DNA of 33,863 bases from CAYHSY01 sp964359435 (GTDB lineage: Bacteria > Patescibacteriota > Minisyncoccia > UBA6257 > JAUSGH01), in assembly GCA_964359435.1 (NCBI GenBank), contig CAYHSY010000001.1, positions 1 to 33,863 of the forward strand. Reading direction: 5' to 3'. Shown here piece after piece: positions 1 through 7,403 of this stretch; position 1 is the stretch's first letter, and each line of letters starts with the position of its first letter. Below the pieces are notes generated by a model. The model had not been told where the DNA came from. It was given only the letters and a program-made list of their open reading frames with translations, and did no database searches. Made by a program: the position numbers and the translations under genes.

Positions 1-18
1 GCCAAGGTCGAGATACGG

Positions 19-102
19 GTCCGACTCCCGTTACCCGCTCAAATTAACACAGTCGCCCGTAAGGGGCGACTGTGTTAATTTTAAGAATTACGGGAGTCGG
101 AC
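19..102. terminator. nested inverted repeat, terminator-like
   Basis: A perfect 18-bp stem (41-58 pairing with 64-81, loop GTAAG) ends in an AT-rich run, as expected of an intrinsic terminator for a rightward gene lying left of the window. It sits inside a second inverted repeat of 13 bp, GTCCGACTCCCGT at 19-31 against its complement at 90-102, so the whole unit can fold as a long hairpin. The 17-bp stretch at 26-42 recurs exactly at 215-231, again directly before a hairpin, so the unit also looks like a dispersed repeat. Confidence 0.6.
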
Positions 103-230
103 TGAAAGGGGGTCGGGGAAAAACGCCAGTGTTTCCCCGTGTAGGAAATAGGCCGAAGGCCGTTTAGAAACCGAGAGGTTTCTAGGGAGCGAAGCGACGT
201 TCGATAGCGAAGCGTCCCGTTACCCGCTCA
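103..230. other. hairpin-rich intergenic spacer
   Basis: No ORF is credible here. Small inverted repeats are packed together: GGGGAAA 115-121 with TTTCCCC 132-138, GGCC 151-154 with 158-161, and AGAAACC 166-172 with GGTTTCT 177-183. A GCGAAGCG-type motif repeats near 189-214. It may be an intergenic repeat element or a structured RNA; the sequence does not decide. Confidence 0.4.
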
Positions 231-270
231 AGATCAATAAAGCCGCCCATATGGGCGGCTTTATTGATCT
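231..270 (-). terminator. tyrS intrinsic terminator
   Basis: A perfect 40-bp palindrome (20-bp arms, centre CCCAT/ATGGG) starts at the tyrS stop codon. The AT-rich arms supply the U-rich side in both directions, so it probably works bidirectionally between tyrS and whatever converges from the left. Confidence 0.75.
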
Positions 271-1418
271 TATACCCTTATCTTAACAAACTTTCTGGGT
301 CCGGCTTGGACTGTCACGGGTTTGGTCAGCGGGATCACTGCGTTTGGATCGGCTTGTTTTGCATCGTCAATCTTTACGCCGCCTTGTTCTATCAGCCGCC
401 TCGCCTCGCTTTTGCTTTTAACCAAGCCAGTTTTAACCAAAAGTTCCACGAGTGGTAATTCTTTGGCATCAACCATGATTTCGGGAATATCCGAGGGCTT
501 TTCTTTTTTGGAGAAAACCCGGACAAATTCATCTTGCGCCTTCCTGCCCGCGCCCTTGCCGTGATACGTATCCACGATAATTTGACCAAGTTCCAGCTTG
601 GCATCGCGTGGATCGGCAGTCCTTCTCTTTCCCTCGACCAAAAGTTCGTAGTAAGAATCAATCAACTCATCCGGTACGGCCATGACTTTGCCGAACATCA
701 CATTCGGTTCATCTGTGAGCCCGATGTAATTGTTCAGCGATTTGGACATTTTATGGGCGCCGTCCAACCCCACCAAAAGTGGTACGGTGACGATATCTTG
801 TTCTTTGAGCCCCATGTGCCTCTGGAGATCGCGCCCGGCGAGCATGTTGAATTTTTGGTCGGTGCCGCCTATCTCAACGTCGGCTGAAATTTTTACGGAA
901 TCATAGGCCTGCATCACGGGATATAAAAGTTCATGTAAGTATATTTCCACCCCGTCTTTCAGGCGTTTAGTGAAATCATCGCGTTCTAAGATGCGTTGGG
1001 CGGTAAAAAGGCGGGCAAGGCGAACGGCCCAATCACTTTCTTGTTCAAACCACTCGCTGTTATGATGGATTTCCAGCTTTTTAATATCCAAGATTTTACC
1101 GGCCTGAGCAAAATAGGTTTCAGCATTTTTATCAATTTCTTCCCTGGATAAAGCCGGTCTAGTTTTTGATTTTCCGGACGGATCGCCGATACGCGCGGTG
1201 TAATCCCCAATGATAAACACAACTTGATGGTCCGCATCCTGAAATTGCCGTAATTTCCTGAGCGCGACGGCATGGCCTAAATGCAAGTCCGGAGAAGTTG
1301 GATCGGCTCCGAATTTTACCCGCAGTTTTTTACCGGCCAAAAGTTCGCTTTCCAGGTGTTCTTTAATAATAACCTCGGCCACCCCCTTCCCGAGCAGTGT
1401 TTTGATGTCTAGTTTCAT
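270..1418 (-). CDS. tyrS: tyrosyl-tRNA synthetase
   Basis: Charges tRNA-Tyr with tyrosine in the cytosol. The 382-residue product has the class I signatures HLGH (residues 46-49, in the context PDLHLGHA) and KMSKS (223-227), and a C-terminal S4-like RNA-binding segment (about 325-365, VELLVKTGLVKSKSEARRLI). Length and motif spacing fit the bacterial TyrRS group with the long C-terminal arm. The start is an ATG without an SD. A hairpin lies just upstream (CTTCGA...TCGAAG, about 1433-1479). The gene ends at the palindromic terminator 231-270 and is separate from the next gene upstream, which has its own terminator. Assignment is secure; only the exact start is uncertain. Confidence 0.96.
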   Translation of the reverse strand: MKLDIKTLLGKGVAEVIIKEHLESELLAGKKLRVKFGADPTSPDLHLGHAVALRKLRQFQDADHQVVFIIGDYTARIGDPSGKSKTRPALSREEIDKNAETYFAQAGKILDIKKLEIHHNSEWFEQESDWAVRLARLFTAQRILERDDFTKRLKDGVEIYLHELLYPVMQAYDSVKISADVEIGGTDQKFNMLAGRDLQRHMGLKEQDIVTVPLLVGLDGAHKMSKSLNNYIGLTDEPNVMFGKVMAVPDELIDSYYELLVEGKRRTADPRDAKLELGQIIVDTYHGKGAGRKAQDEFVRVFSKKEKPSDIPEIMVDAKELPLVELLVKTGLVKSKSEARRLIEQGGVKIDDAKQADPNAVIPLTKPVTVQAGPRKFVKIRV

Positions 1419-1524
1419 GTTGTGGTATCGCTTCGATAAGCTCAGTTGATAAGGATTTATTTCCTGAGCCGCGTCGAAGGATTACTTAATTATCTTATAT
1501 AAATCTTATTCCAAAAAAATAAAA

Positions 1525-1545
1525 CAGGCAACGCGTGGTTGTCTG
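1525..1545 (-). terminator. terminator of the XRE regulator
   Basis: In the leftward RNA an imperfect stem CAG-a-CAAC / GTTG-c-CTG with loop CACGC is followed by TTTTATTTTTTT. It lies three bases after the stop codon of the regulator. Confidence 0.75.
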
Positions 1546-1547
1546 GG

Positions 1548-2054
1548 TTACTGCAGATATTCTATGATGGCATTGAGGTTGCGAATCGGTAGTTTTTCGA
1601 CTCTACTCATAACCGTACGCAAGAGACGGATCCGTCTTGGCGGCCCCTTGGTTCGCGTCACGCTTGTTTTTGCGACCCGCAAATCTTTTGGCCGGCAACG
1701 GAGCGCCTTCAGTATTCGTTGGAGGGTTTGCCAGTCGTATTGATTTGGGTCAGGGCTCCCTTTTTCCCAGCGCCGCAGGGCATGTATTGATAAGCCGGAT
1801 CGGGCCGCGATGCTTTTTGCCTTCTGTTTTTGCTTTGCGCGCAACGCGCGGAGTGCTAGCCCGTTTTGTTTCATCTCACGCGTTAGGATGCGACTATGCT
1901 GCGTAGCGATGGAACTCAAACTAAGTGGGTTTCTGGGTATGCGAAAATCAACTACCATATCATCCGCCTTATTTGGCCCGTATGTTCGCCACGTGCGATC
2001 ATCCATGGTTGACACGGTTATGACCGAGGAGCCATTGGGTCGTCTTTTTTTCAT
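1548..2054 (-). CDS. XRE-type helix-turn-helix protein
   Basis: A 168-residue basic protein. Residues about 81-125 (from SIAARSGLSIHALRRWEKG to LQRILKALRCRPKDL) read as a Cro/C1-type helix-turn-helix with the typical RRWEKG turn, so DNA-binding regulation is likely. The N-terminal 75 residues and the Arg-rich C-terminus match nothing I know. The open frame continues upstream, but I place the start at the ATG at 2054 because AGGAG lies eight bases before it and a good promoter lies at 2105-2133. It follows clpP on the same strand but appears to be transcribed alone, with its own promoter and terminator. Targets are unknown. Confidence 0.7.
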   Translation of the reverse strand: MKKRRPNGSSVITVSTMDDRTWRTYGPNKADDMVVDFRIPRNPLSLSSIATQHSRILTREMKQNGLALRALRAKQKQKAKSIAARSGLSIHALRRWEKGSPDPNQYDWQTLQRILKALRCRPKDLRVAKTSVTRTKGPPRRIRLLRTVMSRVEKLPIRNLNAIIEYLQ

Positions 2055-2104
2055 GCGCGTCGCTCCTAATGCGATGATGGAGGGGGCGGACAGGAACTGC
2101 CTAC

Positions 2105-2133
2105 AGCATAACATTATTTTTAGTGAAATACAA
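2105..2133 (-). promoter_or_regulatory. promoter of the XRE regulator
   Basis: Leftward: TTGTAT, 17 bp, TATGCT. It lies about 50 bp before the SD-supported start at 2054 and just downstream of the clpP stop, so the regulator need not depend on clpP transcription. Confidence 0.5.
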
Positions 2134-2203
2134 CAATAAAAATCTTCCGGTCCTCCGTCGAGGCGCGATAACAAAACTGACCATTATAAAAGTTTTTCTA
2201 CAA

Positions 2204-2818
2204 CTACTTTTTGCCTCTTACGATTTCGTCTATCAACCCATATGCTTTCGCTTCTTCCGCCGACATGAAATAATCTCTATCCGTGTCCTTTTCAACGCGG
2301 TTCAGTGGTTGACCGGTATGCTTGGCAATAATCTGGCTCAAGCGGTCTTTGACTTTAATGATATGTTTTGCCGCTATCTCAATTTCCACTGCCTGGCCTT
2401 CCGCCCCGCCCATGACTTGGTGAATCATAATCTCTGCATTCGGGAGCGCCAAACGTTTGCCCTTCGCGCCGGCGCTCAAAAGCACGGCACCCATGGAGGC
2501 CGCGAGTCCCACGCAAATGGTGGAGACATCGGGCTTCACGTGTTGCATGGTGTCATAAACGGCGAGTCCGGCCGAAACAGAACCCCCAGGGCTATTTATA
2601 TAGAGTTTGATATCTTTTTTAGGATCTTCATGTTCCAAGAGCAGTAACTGGGCGATGATGGTGTTCGCCAGGCCGTCGTTGATTTGCCCGCCCAAAAAAA
2701 TAATCCGTTCTTTCAATAATCGGGAATAGATATCGTAAGCCCGTTCGCCGTGGGCGGTCTTCTCAATCACGGTGGGTATTAAATATTCGTCGGAAGCATT
2801 TTTTGTTTTACTTGTCAT
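2204..2818 (-). CDS. clpP: ATP-dependent Clp protease proteolytic subunit
   Basis: Forms the tetradecameric serine-protease barrel that degrades substrates fed by Clp ATPases. The catalytic triad is visible: Ser108 (AASMGA), His133 (MIHQ) and Asp182 (TDRDYF), with the His-Asp spacing of 49 seen in E. coli ClpP. Length (204) is typical. It follows tig on the same strand, the conserved tig-clpP order, but no clpX follows; an unrelated regulator sits there instead. The ATG has no SD. A strong stem-loop (2847-2889) separates it from tig and could lower or stabilise its share of the transcript. Confidence 0.97.
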   Translation of the reverse strand: MTSKTKNASDEYLIPTVIEKTAHGERAYDIYSRLLKERIIFLGGQINDGLANTIIAQLLLLEHEDPKKDIKLYINSPGGSVSAGLAVYDTMQHVKPDVSTICVGLAASMGAVLLSAGAKGKRLALPNAEIMIHQVMGGAEGQAVEIEIAAKHIIKVKDRLSQIIAKHTGQPLNRVEKDTDRDYFMSAEEAKAYGLIDEIVRGKK

Positions 2819-2846
2819 ATGTTTTAGTTTTAAGAAGACCTGAGAT

Positions 2847-2889
2847 AATTTTGCCGAGGATGGAGCGCAGAAAAGTCATCGGCAAAATT
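2847..2889 (-). other. tig-clpP intercistronic stem-loop
   Basis: AATTTTGCCGA (2847-2857) pairs perfectly with TCGGCAAAATT (2879-2889) across a 21-base loop. In the leftward RNA no U-run follows, so it is more likely an attenuating, processing or stabilising hairpin than a full terminator. It contains TTGCCGA, the core of the iterons at 13444-13905, perhaps by chance. Confidence 0.5.
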
Positions 2890-2897
2890 AATCAAAT

Positions 2898-4139
2898 CTA
2901 TAATTTTTCCAGGAATTCAAAGACCTTTCTATTCATAATTATGCCATAAAGCTGATCATAAATCTGTCCGGCATCAAACCCTTGTCTTCCGGGCGCGTGC
3001 GTTTTAGCCTCCTCTTCAATTTCTTCTTTGGTTGGTTCCAGGCCCTCGAGTTTGGCGATTTCGCTTAAAGCCAAATTGGCGATGACGCGCTTTTCGGCCA
3101 CGGGCCGTAGATTTTTACGTACGTCTTCGGGTTTTTCTCCGCCTTTGTCTATAATTTGTTTATGCTCGGCGAGGATGCCCTCGAGCGTCCTTTCCACAAA
3201 AATTTCCGGTAAGTCGGTTTTGGTCCCGCCAATAATCTCTTCCAAAATCTTGGCGCGTTTTCTTTCCGATTCCTTGTGTTCTTTTTCAGCCCGGAGGCCG
3301 TCCTCTATATTTTTGCGAAGCTCGGCTAGACCGGCAAATTTACCCAACGATTTTGCGAATTCATCACTCAACTCCGGCAACTTCAGCTCGAAAACGGCTT
3401 TCAGTTTAACCTTAAAGTCCAATTTTTTGCCTCTTAGTTCTTTTTGCCAATAATTTTCCGGCGCGGTGAGGGCAAAGGACAATTTTTCGCCCTCTTTGCG
3501 GCCGATAATCTGGTCTTCAAAGCCGGGGATAAATTTACCTTCACCCAAGGTGAACTTGTCGCCGGCCACCTCCCCGCCCGGCAGAACCTTGCCGTCCAAG
3601 TGCGCCGCGTAATCCAGTTCCACGGCATCGCCTTTGGCCGCAGCCCGTATTGCCCGCAATTCCGCGGCCCGTGATTTGCGGAGCCATTGAATGGCATCCT
3701 CGATTTCTTTGTCTTCCACCTTCACTTCTTGCTTGCCCGCCATCGCTTTGTGGGCGATTTTTTTATAGTCGGGCAAGGTTAGCTCCGGATAAACCGTGAG
3801 TTCCGCGGCATAAGAAAAACCTTGGTCGGTAACCGCTTTTTTTTCATCCGAGTCCACCTTGACTTGCGGAGCATCAATGACTACCCATGCCTGTTCTTCG
3901 ATGACGCTGTTTAGGGAATGACGGATGGCATCCTGGACGGCATGTTCCATCACCGCGCGCCGGTCGATGGCCGCTTCAGCCAATTCTTTCGGCGCCATAC
4001 CCGGGCGGAAACCCTTGAGATCGACGTTTTGCAAGGCCTTCTCCAAAGCCCGATCAAAATGAGGTTTGACATCCTCGGTCCCGAGCGTCACGGCTACATT
4101 TATTTTCGAACCCTTCTGTTTCTTAAAAGATGATTTCAT
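2898..4139 (-). CDS. tig: trigger factor
   Basis: Ribosome-bound chaperone and peptidyl-prolyl isomerase acting on nascent chains. The N-terminal domain carries the ribosome-docking signature GFRPGMAP (residues 43-50). A central FKBP-like segment follows (about 155-240), then a long helical Lys/Glu-rich C-terminal arm. The length of 413 is slightly shorter than E. coli Tig. The ATG start has no SD; a promoter (TTGTCT, 17 bp, TATCAT) ends about 10 bases before it, so the mRNA is close to leaderless. First gene of a tig-clpP unit. Confidence 0.95.
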   Translation of the reverse strand: MKSSFKKQKGSKINVAVTLGTEDVKPHFDRALEKALQNVDLKGFRPGMAPKELAEAAIDRRAVMEHAVQDAIRHSLNSVIEEQAWVVIDAPQVKVDSDEKKAVTDQGFSYAAELTVYPELTLPDYKKIAHKAMAGKQEVKVEDKEIEDAIQWLRKSRAAELRAIRAAAKGDAVELDYAAHLDGKVLPGGEVAGDKFTLGEGKFIPGFEDQIIGRKEGEKLSFALTAPENYWQKELRGKKLDFKVKLKAVFELKLPELSDEFAKSLGKFAGLAELRKNIEDGLRAEKEHKESERKRAKILEEIIGGTKTDLPEIFVERTLEGILAEHKQIIDKGGEKPEDVRKNLRPVAEKRVIANLALSEIAKLEGLEPTKEEIEEEAKTHAPGRQGFDAGQIYDQLYGIIMNRKVFEFLEKL

Positions 4140-4148
4140 ATTTCATAA

Positions 4149-4177
4149 ATGATAGCATGTATTTTTTGAAAAGACAA
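4149..4177 (-). promoter_or_regulatory. tig-clpP promoter
   Basis: Leftward TTGTCT (4172-4177), 17 bp, TATCAT (4149-4154). Transcription would begin only a few bases before the tig ATG, consistent with the lack of an SD. Confidence 0.55.
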
Positions 4178-4200
4178 ACGTTTGCGGATGGATTGTTGAA

Positions 4201-4227
4201 ATAAAAAGCCGCTATCGGAATAGCGGC
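4201..4227 (-). terminator. terminator of the peptidase pair
   Basis: In the leftward RNA a perfect 8-bp stem GCCGCTAT / ATAGCGGC with loop TCCG is followed by TTTTTAT. It overlaps the stop codon of the 207-residue peptidase (4212-4214). Confidence 0.85.
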
Positions 4228-4835
4228 GCGATGAGGTCGAAGTGTCTTTGGTTAATGAAATGGTATTTGAGAAGGAGCCGCAGCTTGGCGTAGTACCGCG
4301 GATCGTTCTTGGTAATTTTGAATAAGGGAGTGGGTTGGTAGGTGTGCAAGAAGTTATAGATATATTGGACATGGGTGGCGATGTCTTCGTCTATGTTTTT
4401 TGAGCCATACTCGCACACCAGGCCGTCGCAGGGGAAGTGTTGATCTTTGAAGTCGGGTGATCCATATTCAATGCCCGCGATTTGCCCCCATTCTTTTAAG
4501 AAAGAAGATCCGGCTCTTTGGAGCGTATGAATCAGGGCATGGGCGACTTCATGGGCCAGAAATTCGATTGTCGCGTAGTCCGTTGTGGCAAAGCAGATAT
4601 GACCCGACGCGGAGTGGCAATGGGCCGCCGCTCCGGCCATATGGCGTTTGTCGGTGCAAATGGCGATTTGCCGGACAGTGCGCCTCATTTCGTGCGTCAT
4701 TAGTTTCAGTTTCAGCTTCAACGACGAACGAGTGTTCGGGCCCATGTTGTTGGTGCCTATCCAGGTGGCTTCCAAGTTGCGGCCAACCTTGATACGGGCG
4801 TGTCTGATGGCTTTCCGTTTCTTGGTTTTAGCCAT
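4212..4835 (-). CDS. ATLF-like zinc metallopeptidase paralogue A, cytosolic
   Basis: A 207-residue protein with HEVAH at 95-99 (zinc ligands and general base). Further on is Tyr143, then six residues, then Glu150 (Y-GSKNID-ED), the arrangement of Tyr728 and Glu735 in anthrax lethal factor. An upstream His-x-His plus IC motif (HCHSASGHICFAT, 72-84) and a C-terminal NDPRYYAKLRLLL block are shared with the three paralogues that follow. There is no signal peptide and the N-terminus is very basic (MAKTKKRKAIRHARIKVGR), so it should stay inside the cell, perhaps bound to nucleic acid. GGAGG precedes the ATG by five bases, and the start overlaps the end of paralogue B by 8 bp, implying translational coupling. 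The peptidase fold is well supported; the substrate is unknown. Confidence 0.7.
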   Translation of the reverse strand: MAKTKKRKAIRHARIKVGRNLEATWIGTNNMGPNTRSSLKLKLKLMTHEMRRTVRQIAICTDKRHMAGAAAHCHSASGHICFATTDYATIEFLAHEVAHALIHTLQRAGSSFLKEWGQIAGIEYGSPDFKDQHFPCDGLVCEYGSKNIDEDIATHVQYIYNFLHTYQPTPLFKITKNDPRYYAKLRLLLKYHFINQRHFDLIAPLFR

Positions 4836-5583
4836 AAATGCCTCCGGGATTCAAGGCAACCTGGCGATTATCCAGGCACAAGCGTCTTTTGGAGCGAAAT
4901 AGTTTGATGATCAGATTGTAGTCCTCTGCCCCGATGGCGCCCCAGTCCCGCAACATCCGTAGTTTTTGGAGATAACAAGGGTCGTCGCGGTCGGTTATTT
5001 TGGCGAAGGCGTCCTTGCCGCCGGAGACATATTCGTAGATACAGCTGAACCATTCCGCGACATCTTCGCGATAGTTGGTGGTGGCATAGCCGGAAAGAAG
5101 TCCGGCTGCCGGGTAGCGCTTTTGTCTTAGTTTGCGATCCTCGGCACCCGTGTATTCGGCATAGGCGAAATCGCTGATTTCCTGCCACTCCTCGTCGAAG
5201 CCGGTCGGCATGGAAATCAACCAAGCATGTCCGGCTTCGTGCCAAAGATTGGCTTCCGTCACCGTGTCCCGGCTAAAACATATCCGCATGCCTTCCACTG
5301 GGCGCTCATCGTCATCCGGTCGGTGGCAATGCGCCGCCTCTTTCTTTTGAAAATGTTCGGAATCACCGGGTAAGATGTCGATGAAGAGAATGCTTCGGCG
5401 CACCTCCGGCATGAGCCAAGCCAACCCTCGGCGCAGTGTCGCCAGGTGTTCTTTGGTGGCATTGTACACGGGGGTGTATGTGCGGCCGATCCGCAGGACA
5501 ACTCTTTCGGGCGGGTCGTCGGCCTTCGTGATTTCCGGAAAAACACAAAACAGAAATACAATCGTTGCCGGGAAAAGCATCAT
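4828..5583 (-). CDS. ATLF-like zinc metallopeptidase paralogue B, secreted
   Basis: Carries HEAGH (residues 115-119 from the chosen start) and Y-ATTNYR-EDVAEWF with Tyr166 and Glu173, again seven apart, closely resembling the lethal-factor stretch YGRTNEAEFFAEAF. A DEEWQEI motif follows the first zinc site and DDPCYLQKLRML lies near the C-terminus. I start it at the ATG at 5583: AGGGG lies seven bases upstream, and a Sec signal peptide then begins at once (MMLFPATIVFLFCVF, likely cleaved after TKA). The open frame continues to 5649 without further support. It is cotranscribed with paralogue A. Predicted to act outside the membrane; substrate unknown. Confidence 0.7.
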   Translation of the reverse strand: MMLFPATIVFLFCVFPEITKADDPPERVVLRIGRTYTPVYNATKEHLATLRRGLAWLMPEVRRSILFIDILPGDSEHFQKKEAAHCHRPDDDERPVEGMRICFSRDTVTEANLWHEAGHAWLISMPTGFDEEWQEISDFAYAEYTGAEDRKLRQKRYPAAGLLSGYATTNYREDVAEWFSCIYEYVSGGKDAFAKITDRDDPCYLQKLRMLRDWGAIGAEDYNLIIKLFRSKRRLCLDNRQVALNPGGIYG

Positions 5584-5660
5584 GGCCATCCCCCTAAACA
5601 CTGATTGCTGAATTGGCAAAGAGCCATTGATCTTTGCCCATCTTACCATGCCACAGGTAA

Positions 5661-5693
5661 AAATAAAAGACCCGAGTTTGGTTACTTCGGATC
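5661..5693 (-). terminator. terminator of peptidase C
   Basis: Leftward RNA: GAtCCGAAG...CTCGGGTC, a stem with one mismatch, followed by TTTTATTTTT. It begins at the codon before the stop of paralogue C. The equivalent hairpin after paralogue D lies inside its reading frame. Confidence 0.7.
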
Positions 5694-6398
5694 TTTGGCG
5701 TTGCGCTTGATGCCGGCGGGGATGGCCGATATCGCCTCAAACACTTCTTTGGATAGGCCCCCCCGTTTGTACAAGAACTTAATTTTTTGGAGATAGCGCG
5801 GATCGCTCCAGTCCGCGCCGGCGAACTGATTTACGCTGAGGTAATGATAGGCGTAGGCGGCCTCGATGTAGATAGCCATGTCCTCGCTGTAATTCGCCGA
5901 GCCGTGCAATCTCAATACGCCGTCCTTGGGGTAGTCGTTTGCCTTGGTAATGTCATAGTCGTACGTGTTGACATACACGCGTCCGGCTATTTTTCGCCAC
6001 TCGTCATCGGCGCTCGTCGGGAGGTGCCACCTCCACACATGTGCGGCTTCGTGCCACCAGACCAAGATTGTCCAAGTTTCGTCCCAGTCGCGCAGGGCGC
6101 AGATGTCTCCGGCGCTGGTATGCGCGTGCCCGCTGCTCCGATCCTCATAGTGCGCCATGTATTCATCTTGAGAAAGCATGATCGCGGCTTTGACTTTGGT
6201 CGGGACATCGCATCCCATTTTGGACATGGCGTATTGGAAAGCCCAGCGTTCCTGCTCGTCCAAGCCGTAGGTCCGAAATGTTTTTGTCGCCGTCCTCACT
6301 TCCGATTTTGGTTCGGGCCTTGGACAACTGCGTATCGGTCCGCTGTTGCAACCGGCGAGAATGCATATGGCGCATACGATCATCGCGGCTTTCTTCAC
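5682..6398 (-). CDS. ATLF-like zinc metallopeptidase paralogue C, lipoprotein
   Basis: A 238-residue protein with a lipoprotein signal: hydrophobic residues 4-13, lipobox LAGC at 14-17, so Cys17 should be lipidated. HEAAH is at 116-120. The second half-site is His165, six residues, Glu172 (H-GSANYS-EDM); the Tyr of paralogues A and B is replaced by His. The upstream motif SSGHAHTSAGDICALR and the C-terminal SDPRYLQKIKFLYKRGG are conserved in the array. The start is a GTG at 6398 with AAGGAG seven bases upstream and a promoter at 6440-6468. Closest to paralogue D; they share the stretch PKSEV.T..KTF.TYG.DEQER. Substrate unknown. Confidence 0.7.
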   Translation of the reverse strand: MKKAAMIVCAICILAGCNSGPIRSCPRPEPKSEVRTATKTFRTYGLDEQERWAFQYAMSKMGCDVPTKVKAAIMLSQDEYMAHYEDRSSGHAHTSAGDICALRDWDETWTILVWWHEAAHVWRWHLPTSADDEWRKIAGRVYVNTYDYDITKANDYPKDGVLRLHGSANYSEDMAIYIEAAYAYHYLSVNQFAGADWSDPRYLQKIKFLYKRGGLSKEVFEAISAIPAGIKRNAKDPK

Positions 6399-6436
6399 GA
6401 CCTCACTCCTTAACCGGGTTGTTGTCGGTACTATTT

Positions 6437-7309
6437 TTATTTATACGTCACTAGTTTACGGGCGTCAAATAAATCAAAATAAGAATAAAATAAAAAACCC
6501 GAGCTTTGTTGTCTCGGGTCCTTGGTCTTGTATTCGGCGCGGATGGGGATGGTCTTCGCGGCTTCCAATACGCCCTCGGAGATGGCACCCCACTTGTACA
6601 GGAATTCTATTTTTTTCAAATAGCGAGGATCATTCCAGTCCACTCCGGCGAACTCGTTTATGCCGAGGTGGACGTAAGCATAGATTGATGCCAGGTAAAT
6701 GACCATGTCTTCGTCATGGTTCGCGACACCGTGCAGACGCAATATGCCGTTCTGGGGGTAATCTCCGGCCGTAGTCTTGTCATAATAGTAAGTGTTCGCG
6801 TACACTTTCCCCGAGATTTCGTTCCACTCATCGTTTGCGATCGCCGGCAAGCGCCATCGCCATATGTGGCCGGCTTCGTGCCACCAACTTATGATTGTCT
6901 GGGATTCATCGCAACCGCGCAGCAGGCAGATTTCGCCAGGCCGGACATGGGCGTGGCCGCTACTTTTGAAGCTTTCGTGCTTTTTGTACGATTCATTCGA
7001 GACGATGGTCACCGCTTGTACGTACTTTTGAAGTTCCGGTTCCAGCGTGTTGATGGCAAAGTGGAAGATTAAACGTTCTTGTTCATCCATGCCATAGGTT
7101 GTAAAGGTTTTGACTAATGTCTTTACCTCCGATTTTGGTTCCGACTTCACGTAATCCAAGTGTGACCAGTTGGCGGCGTGGCTGAACGTGAGGGCCCAAG
7201 CGAGGGCAAGAAGTATGACGGACGCGGGAATCGCCAACTTTGGTTTGGTGCCGCCGAGTAGGAGAGCGAGGGCAAGGGCAAAAAGTACGCCGGACTCGAT
7301 GATAGCCAT
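6437..7309 (-). CDS. ATLF-like zinc metallopeptidase paralogue D, membrane-anchored, with stop-loss tail
   Basis: A 290-residue protein with two hydrophobic helices (about 7-20 and 26-43), then a conserved linker, HEAGH at 144-148 and His193, six residues, Glu200 (H-GVANHD-EDM). NDPRYLKKIEFLYKWG closes the domain. It should be anchored in the membrane with the peptidase domain on one face. AGGAG lies seven bases before the ATG and a TATAAT promoter is upstream. Oddity: alignment with paralogue C puts the old stop (TAA) at a CAA codon here (6509-6511). The frame therefore runs 24 codons further, through its own terminator hairpin and the promoter of paralogue C. If transcription ends at the hairpin, the mRNA has no stop codon. 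Confidence 0.7.
   Translation of the reverse strand: MAIIESGVLFALALALLLGGTKPKLAIPASVILLALAWALTFSHAANWSHLDYVKSEPKSEVKTLVKTFTTYGMDEQERLIFHFAINTLEPELQKYVQAVTIVSNESYKKHESFKSSGHAHVRPGEICLLRGCDESQTIISWWHEAGHIWRWRLPAIANDEWNEISGKVYANTYYYDKTTAGDYPQNGILRLHGVANHDEDMVIYLASIYAYVHLGINEFAGVDWNDPRYLKKIEFLYKWGAISEGVLEAAKTIPIRAEYKTKDPRQQSSGFLFYSYFDLFDARKLVTYK
6440..6468 (-). promoter_or_regulatory. promoter of peptidase C
   Basis: Leftward TTGACG (6463-6468), 17 bp, TATAAA (6440-6445): five of six matches to consensus in each box. It lies entirely inside the read-through tail of paralogue D. Confidence 0.7.
6485..6519 (-). terminator. terminator inside peptidase D frame
   Basis: A perfect 7-bp stem ACCCGAG / CTCGGGT (6497-6503 with 6513-6519), followed in the leftward RNA by a T-rich run (TTTTATTTTATT). 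It lies before the in-frame stop of paralogue D rather than after it. Confidence 0.75.
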
Positions 7310-7336
7310 GGCCTATCTCCTAAAGGAACTCCCGAT

Positions 7337-7364
7337 ATTATATCAGCTTTACATTAGAACACAA
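7337..7364 (-). promoter_or_regulatory. promoter of peptidase D
   Basis: Leftward TTGTGT (7359-7364), 16 bp, perfect TATAAT (7337-7342). The -35 box lies in the arm of the hppA terminator. Confidence 0.6.
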
Positions 7365-7394
7365 GTCCACCCGATGGCCATCGGGTGGACTTGT
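7361..7394 (-). terminator. hppA terminator
   Basis: A perfect 34-bp palindrome made of 17-bp arms. The central 16 bp CCCGATGGCCATCGGG also occur at 27700-27715 in another intergenic element, so it may be repeat-derived. It lies 10 bases after the hppA stop and is followed by TCTAATGT; the U-run is weak. Confidence 0.65.
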
Positions 7395-7403
7395 GGTAGC
7401 GGA

